Assembly: GCF_049959315.1 (NCBI RefSeq)
Contig: NZ_CP188201.1
Reading direction: 5' to 3' (one strand)
DNA from: Serratia proteamaculans_D
Lineage (GTDB): Bacteria > Pseudomonadota > Gammaproteobacteria > Enterobacterales > Enterobacteriaceae
Length of the DNA: 64,000 bases
Shown here piece after piece: positions 23,491 through 32,828 of this stretch. Within the stretch, counting starts at the first letter, position 1. Every line of letters starts with the position of its first letter. Made by a program: the position numbers and the translations under genes. The notes under the pieces are model-generated. The model did not search any database. It had not been told where the DNA came from and saw nothing but the letters and a program-made list of their open reading frames with translations.

Positions 23491-24696
23491 TTAAACCTCG
23501 CCCGAGAACGCCTTGCCGCGCGTGTCCTTGCCCAGGAACACCAGTAGCGCAATGACAATAGCCACCGTGCCGGCGATAATCGCCATCGCCAGGCCATAAT
23601 TTTGGCCATGATGTTCGGCGATGGTCGCCTGCAGCGTGGCGTTGACCGAGGCAATCAGGTTACCCAACTGGTAAACAAACCCTGGCAGCACCGCACGGGT
23701 ATTGGCCGGCACCAGTTCGGTGAGATAAGTCGGTATCACGCCCCAGGCCCCCTGCACCATGAACTGCATCAGGAAGGCGCCAATCCCCAACATCAGCGAA
23801 CCGCTGGAAAATGCCCACAGTGGGATCACCGGCAATGCCAATAACGCGGCAATGATAATGGCCTTGCGGCGACCAATTTTTTCCGACAGCGAACCAAAGA
23901 AAACGCCGCCGATGATTGAAGCGATATTGTAGCTAATGGCGATGATACTGACGGTTTTAGGATCGAAACCATGCTGAACTTTCAAAAATACCGGGTACAT
24001 ATCCTGGGTGCCGTGCGAGAAGAAATTGAACGCTGCCATCAGTAACACCAGATAGCCGCACAGCTTCCAGTGACTTTTCAATACCGGCAGCAGGGCACTG
24101 CTTTCCTTGCGTTCACGCGCCGCCAGCCACACCGGCGATTCCTGCACGCAGTAGTAAATAAACGGCAGCAGCAAAATCGGCGCCGCACCGATCACGAACA
24201 TACCGCGCCAGCCAACCACCTCAAACAGCAGGCCGTACACCACCGCCGCCAACAGATAACCAAAGGGATAACCAGCCTGGAAAATCCCCGACATCAGGCC
24301 ACGCGAGCGATCCGGAATGGTCTCCAGCGCCAGCGACGAGGCTACGCCCCAGATCCCCCCCATCGCCACGCCGTACAACACCCGTAGTAACAGGAATACC
24401 GTCAACGAAGGCGCCGCTGCGGACAACAGTTCAAAGATTGAGAAGAACACGATATTCAGCATCAAAATCGGTTTGCGGCCATACTTTTCCGCCGCCCGGC
24501 CGAAGATCAGTGCACCAATCGGTCGCACCGCCAGCGTCAGCAAGATCGCCAGCGTTACCTCCTCCATGCCGACATGGAAAGATTGCGCAATATCGCTGAG
24601 CAGAAAGACCAGCACGAAAAAATCGAAAGCATCAAGCGTCCAGCTTGAAAAGCTGGCGATGGCTGCATTGCGTTGCAGCGGAGTCCAACCAAACAT
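23491..24696 (-). CDS. MFS transporter (sialate/carboxylate:proton symporter-like)
   Basis: Inner membrane protein of 401 residues with about twelve hydrophobic spans and the loop signature GRAAEKYGRKP after span 2; the second-half copy is GSLSEKIGRRK. The motif DAFDFFVL in span 1 is seen in the SHS (sialate/lactate:H+ symporter) and related carboxylate MFS groups. Substrate unknown. The start at 24696 (MFGWTPLQRN) has AGGGA upstream; the longer frame from 24816 adds 40 low-complexity residues. It lies downstream of the ilvL promoter but on the same strand, so it transcribes toward the ilv operon. E. coli has no gene between ilvL and yifB. A link to branched-chain or 2-oxo acid transport is speculative. 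Confidence 0.75.
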   Translation of the reverse strand: MFGWTPLQRNAAIASFSSWTLDAFDFFVLVFLLSDIAQSFHVGMEEVTLAILLTLAVRPIGALIFGRAAEKYGRKPILMLNIVFFSIFELLSAAAPSLTVFLLLRVLYGVAMGGIWGVASSLALETIPDRSRGLMSGIFQAGYPFGYLLAAVVYGLLFEVVGWRGMFVIGAAPILLLPFIYYCVQESPVWLAARERKESSALLPVLKSHWKLCGYLVLLMAAFNFFSHGTQDMYPVFLKVQHGFDPKTVSIIAISYNIASIIGGVFFGSLSEKIGRRKAIIIAALLALPVIPLWAFSSGSLMLGIGAFLMQFMVQGAWGVIPTYLTELVPANTRAVLPGFVYQLGNLIASVNATLQATIAEHHGQNYGLAMAIIAGTVAIVIALLVFLGKDTRGKAFSGEV

Positions 24697-25037
24697 AGTG
24701 TTATCCCTACTCTGGAATACGAGGTCATGAGGTTTAGCGGCTGCCGCAGCGGAAGGCGACGGCGGTCGGAGTTTGTTAACGAAGTGATTTTTATTTTGCT
24801 CAATTGTTAAATACACCCATTAACCCTCTCACTGCAACTTGGTTAGCTTGCTAATTTGTTGCAGCATTCACGTAATTGTTAAGGGGTATTGCCGTCACTT
24901 GCGCAGTACTGCACAAAAATTCGTTATCCTTATGAAATTCATTATTTTAATTACGACCTCCCACGCAAATACTCCAAGGTTACCGCGCCCCGGTAGGGCC
25001 TTTGCCGCATCATGTTGCCTACAGCAAGGAGAGCAAT
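24697..25037. other. Divergent intergenic region between the MFS gene and yifB
   Basis: About 340 bp without a gene. It contains three copies of TTGTTAA (24773-24779, 24804-24810, 24876-24882) in one orientation, which could be regulator half-sites or chance in AT-rich DNA. No promoter was confidently placed. The yifB ribosome binding site AAGGAGAG lies at 25026-25033. Confidence 0.35.
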
Positions 25038-26561
25038 ATGTCACTGGCGGTTATCTATACCCGAGCCACGCTGGGCGTTCAGGCCCCTTCGGTTACGGTG
25101 GAAGTACATATCAGCAACGGGCTACCCGGTCTGACCATGGTCGGCCTGCCGGAAACCACAGTGAAAGAAGCCCGCGATCGGGTACGCAGCGCATTGATTA
25201 ATAATGGCTTCACCTTTCCCGCGCGGCGCATCACCGTCAATCTGGCACCGGCCGATTTACCCAAGGAAGGCGGGCGTTACGACCTGCCGATCGCTTTGGC
25301 GATCCTCGCCGCCTCCGAACAGTTACCGGCCGATAAGCTGGCTCGTTATGAATTCCTCGGGGAGTTGGCGTTATCCGGCGCACTACGGGGAGTCAGTGGC
25401 GCAATACCCGCCGCGCTGGCCGCAATGGATGCGGGAAGGCAGTTGATTCTGGCAGCCACCAACAGTCGGGAGGTGGGGTTGATTACCCAGAGCGAAACCC
25501 GGGTGGCAGAACACTTGCTGGAGGTGTGCGCTTTTTTGCTGGGCAAAGGTGACTTGCCGATAGCCAGCGCGCCGCCGGCAACGGATACCACGCTGGAACC
25601 TGCCGACCTGCAAGATATTCTGGGCCAGGAACAGGCGAAGCGGACGCTGGAGATCGCCGCCGCTGGGGGCCACAACCTGCTGCTGGTCGGCCCACCGGGA
25701 ACCGGGAAAACCATGCTGGCCAGCCGCTTGACTGGCCTGCTGCCCCCGCTGACCGACAGGGAGGCACTGGAAACCATCAGCGTCGCCAGCCTGCTGCATC
25801 ACCCTGCGCAAGCGTTGCCATGGCGACAGCGACCGTTTCGCGCACCGCATCACAGTGCCTCGATGGCCGCGCTGGTTGGCGGCGGCTCGCTGCCGCGGCC
25901 GGGTGAAATTTCCATGGCGCACAATGGCGTGCTGTTTCTTGATGAGTTGCCAGAATTCGGAAGGCGAGTGCTGGATGCCCTGCGTGAACCGCTGGAGTCC
26001 GGCGAAATTGTCATTTCTCGGGCAACTGCCAAGGTCTGCTTTCCAGCCAGAGTGCAGCTGATCGCCGCCATGAATCCCAGCCCCACCGGGCATTATCAGG
26101 GCATGCATAACCGCGCGTCCCCACAGCAGGTTCTGCGTTATCTCGGACGGCTTTCAGGGCCGTTTCTCGATCGCTTCGATTTATCGATTGAGGTGCCATT
26201 GCTGCCACCGGGCGTGCTGAGCAAACGACACATCGCCAGTGAAAGTAGTATCCAGGTACGGGAGCGTGTGCTGCTGGCACGCGAAAGGCAGCTCAACCGT
26301 TCAGGGAAGATCAACGCCCTGCTGAATAATCACGAGGTAGAGCGTGATTGCGCATTGAGCGAGGCGGATGCAGATTTTCTTGAGACGACGTTAAATCGAT
26401 TGGGATTATCGGTTCGCGCCTGGCAGCGGATTTTAAAAGTGGCCCGCACACTGGCGGATTTGGCGGGAGATCGGGATATTGATAAGCGCCATTTGAGCGA
26501 AGCGCTGGGCTATCGCAGTATGGATCGCCTGTTGCTACAGCTGCACCGCAGCCTGGAATAA
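25038..26561 (+). CDS. comM: YifB/ComM: AAA+ Mg-chelatase-like ATPase (branch migration helicase)
   Basis: Cytoplasmic ATPase of 507 residues (E. coli YifB 506). The N-terminal ChlI-type domain covers residues 1-190, the AAA+ core has Walker A GPPGTGKTM and Walker B VLFLDELPEF, and a C-terminal Mg-chelatase domain follows. In Vibrio and Haemophilus, ComM drives branch migration during natural transformation; the role in non-competent enterobacteria is unclear. Start at 25038 is set by AAGGAGAG. It converges on maoP across a bidirectional terminator, in the E. coli gene order yifB-maoP-hdfR. Confidence 0.93.
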   Translation: MSLAVIYTRATLGVQAPSVTVEVHISNGLPGLTMVGLPETTVKEARDRVRSALINNGFTFPARRITVNLAPADLPKEGGRYDLPIALAILAASEQLPADKLARYEFLGELALSGALRGVSGAIPAALAAMDAGRQLILAATNSREVGLITQSETRVAEHLLEVCAFLLGKGDLPIASAPPATDTTLEPADLQDILGQEQAKRTLEIAAAGGHNLLLVGPPGTGKTMLASRLTGLLPPLTDREALETISVASLLHHPAQALPWRQRPFRAPHHSASMAALVGGGSLPRPGEISMAHNGVLFLDELPEFGRRVLDALREPLESGEIVISRATAKVCFPARVQLIAAMNPSPTGHYQGMHNRASPQQVLRYLGRLSGPFLDRFDLSIEVPLLPPGVLSKRHIASESSIQVRERVLLARERQLNRSGKINALLNNHEVERDCALSEADADFLETTLNRLGLSVRAWQRILKVARTLADLAGDRDIDKRHLSEALGYRSMDRLLLQLHRSLE

Positions 26562-26563
26562 AA

Positions 26564-26583
26564 ATGGGGCCCAAAGGCCCCAT
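26564..26583. terminator. Bidirectional terminator between yifB and maoP
   Basis: ATGGGGCC-CAAA-GGCCCCAT is a perfect 8-bp stem flanked by an A run on the left, which becomes a T run for maoP transcription. Confidence 0.7.
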
Positions 26584-26588
26584 CGTTA

Positions 26589-26927
26589 TCAATCGTCGCT
26601 GTCGGTGTAATCTTCCACCGCGTCAGCCTGCGGCTTGCCGCCGGACAGGGTATGGAATTTTTTCGGGCGGCGTGTGCGCACCAGATATTTAGCCCATACT
26701 TTTTCCTGCTCGGTAACCGGCTCACGCTCACCGTGGCACACTGCGACGAACAACTGTTCTTCTTCAGTGACCGGCTGACGTTTGCCTGCGTCCAGCTCAT
26801 TGAACGCATACCCGAAACGCTCTAGCAATTGCGCTTCTTTAATGGTGAAATCGCCGTGACGGGAGAACCCGCGAGGATAATGTTTATTATCAAAAAAACG
26901 ATTGGTCGTGGTGAAGCTATCCGCCAT
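26589..26927 (-). CDS. maoP: MaoP: Ori macrodomain organisation protein
   Basis: Small soluble protein of 112 residues, the same length as E. coli MaoP (YifE) and very similar, with the conserved segments FDNKHYPRGFSRHGDFTIKE and FHTLSGGKPQ and the acidic tail EDYTDSDD. In E. coli it acts with the maoS site near its promoter to organise the Ori macrodomain. Start at 26927 has AGGAG upstream; the longer frame to 27011 would run into the promoter region shared with hdfR. It is divergent from hdfR. Confidence 0.94.
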   Translation of the reverse strand: MADSFTTTNRFFDNKHYPRGFSRHGDFTIKEAQLLERFGYAFNELDAGKRQPVTEEEQLFVAVCHGEREPVTEQEKVWAKYLVRTRRPKKFHTLSGGKPQADAVEDYTDSDD

Positions 26928-27046
26928 CTGACACGCTCCTAATTCTCTCATGGCCGTGCTGTTTATGGCGCGGAGTATTAGATAGGCTTGACATTGTGTA
27001 AAACAAAACATTTAAATCTTAACGATAAAAATTTCTGGAGATGGGT

Positions 27047-27874
27047 GTGGATACCGAATTACTGAAAACCTTTTTGGAGGTCAGTAGAACGCGTCACTTT
27101 GGCCGAGCCGCAGAATCCCTGTACTTAACGCAGTCTGCCGTTAGTTTCCGTATCCGCCAGTTAGAAACCCAATTGGGCGCGAATTTATTCACCCGTCATC
27201 GTAACAATATCCGTCTGACGCCAGCAGGGGAGCGGCTTCTGCCCTATGCCGAGAGCCTGATGACGACCTGGCAGTTGGCGAAAAAAGAGGTGGTGCGTTC
27301 GCTGCAACATACTGAACTGTCCATCGGCGCCACCGCGTCATTGTGGGAAGCTTATCTGACCCCGTGGCTGCAATCGTTGTATCAACAACGAGAGGCGTTA
27401 CAGCTGGAAGCCAGGGTGGCGTTACGGCACTCTTTGGTAAAACAGCTGCATGAAAGACAGCTCGATTTGCTCATCACCACCGAGCCGCCAAAAATGGATG
27501 AACTGGCCAGCCAGCTGTTGGGCAATTTCTCACTGCGGCTGTTCTCCTCCACCCTGCGTGATAAACATGCGCCGATGCCGTATATCAAGCTGGAATGGGG
27601 AGCGGATTTTCATCAGCAGGAGAGCCGTATGCTGGAGGGGGATAACCTGCCGGTGCTCACCACCACCTCCGCCCATCTGACCCGACAACTGCTGGAAACC
27701 ACCGGCGGTTGCGCCTTCCTGCCCAGCCAATGGGAGAAGGACTACCCGCAGTTGGCCGCCATTGCCGACATCCCGCCAATAATCCGTCCGCTGTATGCCG
27801 TTTGGCTGCAAAATAGCGATCAACAGCCGCTGATCCGGCAACTGTTGAAAATACCTTTAAATACTACGGCATAA
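27047..27874 (+). CDS. hdfR: HdfR: LysR-type regulator (GTG start)
   Basis: Transcription regulator of 275 residues (E. coli HdfR about 279), known in E. coli as a negative regulator of the flagellar master operon flhDC. The N-terminal HTH is nearly identical to E. coli (VDTELLKTFLEVSRTRHFG, LTQSAVSFRIRQLE). I chose the GTG at 27047 because GGAG lies six bases before it; the ATG at 27041 abuts GGAG and so is unlikely to be used. It ends four bases before the convergent yjfF stop, with no terminator between them. Confidence 0.93.
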   Translation: MDTELLKTFLEVSRTRHFGRAAESLYLTQSAVSFRIRQLETQLGANLFTRHRNNIRLTPAGERLLPYAESLMTTWQLAKKEVVRSLQHTELSIGATASLWEAYLTPWLQSLYQQREALQLEARVALRHSLVKQLHERQLDLLITTEPPKMDELASQLLGNFSLRLFSSTLRDKHAPMPYIKLEWGADFHQQESRMLEGDNLPVLTTTSAHLTRQLLETTGGCAFLPSQWEKDYPQLAAIADIPPIIRPLYAVWLQNSDQQPLIRQLLKIPLNTTA

Positions 27875-27878
27875 GGCG

Positions 27879-28871
27879 TTATGACGGCGTCAAGCGAGGA
27901 TGCCGGGGTTTGGTTCGTCTACCGAGCCAAAACGCGCTCATCGCCTTCTGAAGGCCGATAAAGCCAAACAACAGAATGCCGATGACAATTTTGGTCCACC
28001 AGGAGCTGAGCGTGCCGTCGAAAGTGATGTAACTCTGTATCAGCCCCTGGATCAGCACGCCGAACAACGTGCCCAATACGGTGCCAACCCCACCGGTCAA
28101 CAAGGTGCCACCAATCACTACCGCAGCAATGGCATCCAGCTCTACCCCGCTGGCCGCCAGCGCGTAGCCCGCCGAGGTATACAGTGAGAAAATAATCCCG
28201 GACAACGCAGCCAGCGTGCCTGAGAGCATATAAATCAGCACCGTGGTCCGTTGTACCGGTACGCCCATCAGCGCCGCAGACACCCGATTACCACCGATGG
28301 CGTAGACGTTGTGACCAAATCGGGTGCGGTGCGCCAACACTATGCCGACCGCCACCACCATTAGCATCACTAACGCCAACAGCGTGAAACGGCCGCCGCC
28401 CGGCAGTTTCCAGGCATAGTTCGCCAGCGTCGCATACAAAGGGTGATCGATGGGAATCGACTCTTCCGAGACGATAAAACTCATGCCCCGCACGAAAAAC
28501 ATTCCGGCCAGCGTGATGATAAACGCCGGTAGCTTCAATACATCGATGATCCAGCCCATCAGTGCGCCAAACGACGCCCCCATCAGCAACGCAATAACAA
28601 ACGCATAACCCGGAGCAATACCGTAGGTGCCGATCAATTTTGCCAACAGCACCCCGGTGAAGGCGATCACCGAGCCGACCGACAAATCAATACCGCCGGA
28701 AAGGATCACAAACGTCATGCCTACCGCGACGATGCCAAGAAAGGCGTTGTCGGTCAGCAAGTCACACCACACCCGCGTTGAGGCAAAGCTGGGGAACTGA
28801 GTAAGGCAAAAACCATAGCCCAGGAGGAACACCAGGACCGTCATCAACAGAGGCAGATTGCGCTTGATCAT
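27879..28871 (-). CDS. yjfF: YjfF: galactofuranose-type ABC transporter permease
   Basis: Inner membrane permease of 330 residues (E. coli 331) of the ribose/galactose (BPD-type RbsC) family. It has about ten spans, and the two conserved segments SGGIDLSVGSVIAFTG and AAVVIGGTLLTGGVGTVLGT. It is the last gene of ytfQRT-yjfF; its ATG overlaps the ytfT stop (ATGA). In E. coli the system takes up galactofuranose. Confidence 0.95.
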   Translation of the reverse strand: MIKRNLPLLMTVLVFLLGYGFCLTQFPSFASTRVWCDLLTDNAFLGIVAVGMTFVILSGGIDLSVGSVIAFTGVLLAKLIGTYGIAPGYAFVIALLMGASFGALMGWIIDVLKLPAFIITLAGMFFVRGMSFIVSEESIPIDHPLYATLANYAWKLPGGGRFTLLALVMLMVVAVGIVLAHRTRFGHNVYAIGGNRVSAALMGVPVQRTTVLIYMLSGTLAALSGIIFSLYTSAGYALAASGVELDAIAAVVIGGTLLTGGVGTVLGTLFGVLIQGLIQSYITFDGTLSSWWTKIVIGILLFGFIGLQKAMSAFWLGRRTKPRHPRLTPS

Positions 28872-29890
28872 GGCCTTTTTCTCCTAAGCAGTTGACGCAA
28901 CGAAACGCTGGGTGATTGCACCATCAGCACCGCCAGCACCACGATCGCTTTCAGTACCAGATTGAACTCCGGCCGATAGCCGGAGAGCAGAATACCGGTA
29001 TTCATCCCCTGAATAATTAATGCCCCCACCACCGACAACAGCAGGTTAAAACGCCCCCCCAGCAATGAACCACCGCCAATCACCACCGCCAGGATCGCAT
29101 CCAACTCCAGCCACAGCCCGGCATTGTTGGCGTCTGCACCCCGGATATCCGCCGTGACGATTATCCCGGCCACCGCAGCACAGAGCCCGCAGATCACATA
29201 TACTGCCATCACCACCCAGCGCGTACTGACCCCCGCATTGCGGGCCGAGCGCAGATTGATACCCACAGCTTCGATAAACAGCCCCAGCGCCGTTTTACGC
29301 GTTAGCAGCCAGATCAACAGCAGCATCACTGCGGCAATGATCGCCGGCAGTGGCAAATACATCAGCGCACCGCTACCGAGCCACGCCAGCCCTTCCCGCT
29401 CAAAGGTGACGATTTGTCCCTCGGTGATCAGTTGTGCAATGCCACGACCGGCCACCATCAGCATCAGCGTGGCGACAATCGGTTGTATCTGCAGTACCGC
29501 CACCAGAAAGCCATTCCACAGGCCACACAGCGCCCCGGCCGCCAAAGCAGCCGCCAGCACGTAACCCAGCGGATAACCGGCGCTGGTCAAGGTTGCGGCC
29601 GTGGCACCGGCTATCGCCATCACCGCCCCCACGGAAAGGTCGATCCCCCCGGTGGCGATCACTAGCGTCATGCCCAATGCCAATAATGCTACCGGCGCGC
29701 CACGGTTAACGATGTCGATCACGCTACCAAACAGTCGGCCGTCCTGAATGTGGATGGTAAAGAAATTCGGGGCGACCAGGCTGTCGATCAGCAAAATCAC
29801 CGCCAGCGCCCCCAGTTGCGTTGCCCCAGCGGGGAACACCCATCTGACTTTGCGTGGCCCACCGGACATGGAAAAACTCCTGAGGTTCAT
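28868..29890 (-). CDS. ytfT: YtfT: galactofuranose-type ABC transporter permease
   Basis: Second permease of the transporter, 340 residues, RbsC family. The family motifs TGGIDLSVGAVMAIAGA and LAVVIGGGSLLGGRFNLLLS are present. Overlaps of four bases with ytfR before it and yjfF after it show tight translational coupling. It would pair with YjfF as a heterodimeric channel. Confidence 0.95.
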   Translation of the reverse strand: MNLRSFSMSGGPRKVRWVFPAGATQLGALAVILLIDSLVAPNFFTIHIQDGRLFGSVIDIVNRGAPVALLALGMTLVIATGGIDLSVGAVMAIAGATAATLTSAGYPLGYVLAAALAAGALCGLWNGFLVAVLQIQPIVATLMLMVAGRGIAQLITEGQIVTFEREGLAWLGSGALMYLPLPAIIAAVMLLLIWLLTRKTALGLFIEAVGINLRSARNAGVSTRWVVMAVYVICGLCAAVAGIIVTADIRGADANNAGLWLELDAILAVVIGGGSLLGGRFNLLLSVVGALIIQGMNTGILLSGYRPEFNLVLKAIVVLAVLMVQSPSVSLRQLLRRKRP

Positions 29891-31401
29891 TCAACCCCCT
29901 GTTGCGCGGCAATCGCCTGCATGATTGCAGGTACCGTAATGGCGTCATGTTCAAGCTGCGCTACATGCTTTCTGTCGCGTAGCACCAAGATACGATCGGC
30001 ATAGCCCGCCAGCTCTTCCAGTTCGGAAGAAATCACCAGCAGCGCCAGCCCTTCGTCACAGAGTTTTTCAATTAAACGAATGATTTCAGCATGTGCGCCA
30101 ACGTCTATTCCGCGTGTCGGTTCATCCAGGATCAAAAAACGCGGTTTGGTCGCCAACCAGCGGGACAGCAACACTTTCTGCTGATTGCCACCGGACAGAT
30201 ATTGGATCTGCTGTTCCGGCCCCGGAGTGCGGATGCCCATCAGCTGGATATAACTCTCGGCAATGCGGGTTTGTTCCCGCAGCGATAAGGGTTTTAACCA
30301 ACCGCGTTGCGCCTGTAGAGCCAGAATGATGTTTTCCCGTACAGTTGCAGCGCCGACAATCCCGTCGGTTTTACGGTCCTCAGGGCAATAGCCGAAACCG
30401 AGACTGGCTGCTTTACGAGGCGTACGGATGTTCACCGTACGTCCCTCAACTTTCGCACTGCCGCTATCACGCGGCTTGATGCCGAATATCAGCTGGGCCG
30501 TTTCCGTGCGCCCCGATCCCAGCAGGCCGGCCAGGCCAACTATCTCGCCCGGACGTATTTGCAAATCGAAGGGTTCAACCATGCCGCGCCGCCCGTAGCC
30601 ACTGAATTCAACCAGATATGGCGCCTCAGTTAGCCCGTGCTCACCACGTTTGAGCAGCGACTCGTCAAACGCGTGGCCAAGCATCATCTGTACCAATTCC
30701 AGACGCGGTAAATCAGCGGTAATCTTGGTCCCCACTAACTTACCGTTGCGCAGTACGGTGATACGATCGCAAATGCGGTAAACCTGATCGAGGAAGTGGG
30801 TGACAAAGATCATCCCCATACCCTGAGTACGGAGCTGGCTGAGAATACCCAGCAACATGCTGACTTCTTTAGCATCCAGACTGGCGGTTGGCTCATCCAG
30901 GATCAGGACTTTGGCTGACAGGTCGACCGCCCGCGCGATAGCGATAATCTGTTGGATCGCAATCGAGTAATTCCCCAACGGCTGGCTGACATCCAACTGT
31001 AATCCATACCCCGATAAAAGCTGTTGGGCCTGGCTCAGCAGCTTTTTTTGATCAATCAGACCAAACCGTGTTGGCTCTCGACCAATGAAAAGATTGGCCG
31101 CCACCGAGATGTTCGGCAGCAGGTTAACCTCCTGATAAACCGTGCCAATCCCCAGCACCTGGGCCTGTGCGGTGCTTTGTGGGGCAATGGTGCGCCCCTC
31201 CAGCAGGATTTCACCGGCGGAACGCTGATAGACCCCGGTTAACGCTTTGATTAAAGTCGATTTTCCCGCACCATTCTCACCCAGCAACGCCATGATCTCT
31301 CCGCGCTGCAACGTGATATCAACCTGCTCCAGCGCTTTGACGCCAGGAAACTCAACGGATAATCCCTTAATCGCCAATAACGTGGTCTGAGATGTAGCCA
31401 T
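29887..31401 (-). CDS. ytfR: YtfR: sugar ABC transporter ATPase (two fused nucleotide-binding domains)
   Basis: ATPase of 504 residues (E. coli 500). The N-terminal domain has Walker A GENGAGKST and Walker B VLILDEPTASLD. The C-terminal domain has the degenerate P-loop GLLGSGRTETA typical of RbsA-type carbohydrate ATPases, the signature LSGGNQQKV and the Walker B-like FLILDEPTRGID. It acts at the inner membrane with YtfT/YjfF. Gene order ytfQ-R-T-yjfF is as in E. coli, although the operon lies at a different place on the chromosome there. Confidence 0.95.
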   Translation of the reverse strand: MATSQTTLLAIKGLSVEFPGVKALEQVDITLQRGEIMALLGENGAGKSTLIKALTGVYQRSAGEILLEGRTIAPQSTAQAQVLGIGTVYQEVNLLPNISVAANLFIGREPTRFGLIDQKKLLSQAQQLLSGYGLQLDVSQPLGNYSIAIQQIIAIARAVDLSAKVLILDEPTASLDAKEVSMLLGILSQLRTQGMGMIFVTHFLDQVYRICDRITVLRNGKLVGTKITADLPRLELVQMMLGHAFDESLLKRGEHGLTEAPYLVEFSGYGRRGMVEPFDLQIRPGEIVGLAGLLGSGRTETAQLIFGIKPRDSGSAKVEGRTVNIRTPRKAASLGFGYCPEDRKTDGIVGAATVRENIILALQAQRGWLKPLSLREQTRIAESYIQLMGIRTPGPEQQIQYLSGGNQQKVLLSRWLATKPRFLILDEPTRGIDVGAHAEIIRLIEKLCDEGLALLVISSELEELAGYADRILVLRDRKHVAQLEHDAITVPAIMQAIAAQQGVE

Positions 31402-31424
31402 CTTCTGTCCCGCCGGTCAGTGGA

Positions 31425-32381
31425 TTAATAACCCATGCTTTTCTTCAGCTCGAATTCCTGTTTCGCGGTATCTGGCTGCAACAGTTTCGATTCGGTCTGG
31501 ATAAACTTCGGCGGTTGGGTACCCTCCTTCTTCATCGCCAGCAGCGCATCAAACGCCGGGCCAGCCATATTCGGCGTCAATTCGACCGAGGCATTGGCTT
31601 CACCATTCATCATTGCTTTGAATATGTCAGGCACACCGTCGATAGAGACGATTTTGATTTGTGAACCCGGTTTTAAACCTGCCTCTTTGATTGCCTGAAT
31701 AGCGCCGATTGCCATATCGTCGTTATGCGCATACACGGCACAGATATTTTTACCGTTCTGCTCAGCCTTGATAAAACTCTCCATCACCTCTTTGCCCTTG
31801 CTGCGGGTAAAATCGCCGGATTGCGAGCGGATGATTTTAACGTTAGCAGCGTTGGCTATGCCGTCGGCAAAGCCTTTCTTGCGGTTGATAGCGACGCTGG
31901 CCCCCACGGTCCCCTGCAGTTCCACCACGTTACAGGGTTTGCCGGCAACCTCTTTCACCAGCCATTCTCCTGCGACTTTACCTTCGTGCACGCTGTCGGA
32001 CGCCACAGCTGCGGTATAGAGCGAGGGATCGTTCACTTCAATCATCCGGTCGAGCAGGAATACCGGGATCTTGGCCTCTTTGGCCTCTTGCAGTACCGGG
32101 GTCCATCCGGTGGCGACTACCGGTGCAATGAAAATGGCATCAACACCCTGGGCGATGAAGGATCGGACCGCTTTGATCTGGTTTTCCTGTTTTTGCTGCG
32201 CATCGGCGATTTTTAACGTAATACCGCGCTTTTCCGCCTCCTGTTTCGAAACCTTCGTTTCCGCAGAGCGCCAGCCCGATTCGGAACCAATCTGAGAAAA
32301 ACCGACGACCAACGGTGCCGCCTGTACCGTACTTATCAATGCGCCAGTGATGGCGGCCGCTAACAGCAGACGTTTAACCAT
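31425..32381 (-). CDS. ytfQ: YtfQ: periplasmic galactofuranose-binding protein
   Basis: Substrate-binding protein of 318 residues, as in E. coli. The Sec signal peptide is residues 1-21 (hydrophobic core LLLAAAITGALIST, cleavage after VQA), followed by APLVVGFSQIGSESGWRSAE, the start of a RbsB-type fold. Start at 32381 has GGGGAG upstream; the frame is open to 32453 but that would bury the signal peptide. First gene of the transporter operon, with its own promoter. Confidence 0.95.
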   Translation of the reverse strand: MVKRLLLAAAITGALISTVQAAPLVVGFSQIGSESGWRSAETKVSKQEAEKRGITLKIADAQQKQENQIKAVRSFIAQGVDAIFIAPVVATGWTPVLQEAKEAKIPVFLLDRMIEVNDPSLYTAAVASDSVHEGKVAGEWLVKEVAGKPCNVVELQGTVGASVAINRKKGFADGIANAANVKIIRSQSGDFTRSKGKEVMESFIKAEQNGKNICAVYAHNDDMAIGAIQAIKEAGLKPGSQIKIVSIDGVPDIFKAMMNGEANASVELTPNMAGPAFDALLAMKKEGTQPPKFIQTESKLLQPDTAKQEFELKKSMGY

Positions 32382-32662
32382 GTTCGTTCTCCCCGCACTG
32401 CCCTGGCTCCTGGTGGCCTCAGACAGCGGTAACTGTTGTTGTGTATGCTGCATATTTTTCTAGTGAACTAGGTATCCAAAGACTCGGACACCCATTAGGT
32501 GTAGTCGAAAATCAGGCAGGAATAATGAGCGGCATCACATCACGGGAGAACAACCATTTTGTACATGGATCCAGCTAAAAATGTCTAAATTGGGAACAGG
32601 TTTGGTAGGGTTTTTAGGCAATTTATCAGGGGAATAGCGAGGATTTAGGAAAAGTAGAAAGC
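32382..32662. other. Regulatory region upstream of ytfQ
   Basis: No gene in about 280 bp. Contains a candidate ytfQ promoter (32451-32479) and a CRP-like half-perfect site AATGA-N6-TCACA at 32524-32539. A purine-rich stretch follows next to the rRNA operon terminator. Confidence 0.4.
32451..32479 (-). promoter_or_regulatory. Candidate ytfQ promoter with palindromic spacer
   Basis: On the minus strand TTGGAT (32474-32479), 17 bp, AATATG (32451-32456). The spacer contains CTAGTTCACTAG (32460-32471), a near-perfect palindrome that could bind a repressor. Confidence 0.45.
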
Positions 32663-32694
32663 AAAAAAAACCCTTCGCTTTCGCAAAGGGTTTC
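32663..32694 (-). terminator. rRNA operon terminator
   Basis: On the minus strand AGAAACCCTTTGCGAAAGCG is followed by AAGGGTTTTTTTTGC: a stem with an eight-T run directly after the distal tRNA-Trp. Confidence 0.92.
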
Positions 32695-32699
32695 TAATA

Positions 32700-32775
32700 T
32701 GGCAGGGGCGGAGAGACTCGAACTCGCGACACCCGGTTTTGGAGACCGGTGCTCTACCAACTGAGCTACGCCCCT
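32700..32775 (-). tRNA. trpT: tRNA-Trp (anticodon CCA)
   Basis: The 76-nt gene folds as a standard cloverleaf, begins AGGGGCGTAGCTCAG, has the anticodon loop CTCCAAA and ends in encoded CCA. Distal tRNA of the rRNA operon, in the same position as trpT after E. coli rrnC. Confidence 0.97.
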
Positions 32776-32828
32776 AAATCATGCTTAACATTATGCCTGC
32801 TAAAATTAGCAGGCATAATTTAAATAAG

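Noticed and set aside
27041..27046. ATG start for hdfR
   Set aside because: GGAG directly abuts this ATG, so the GTG two codons later with six-base spacing is the better start.
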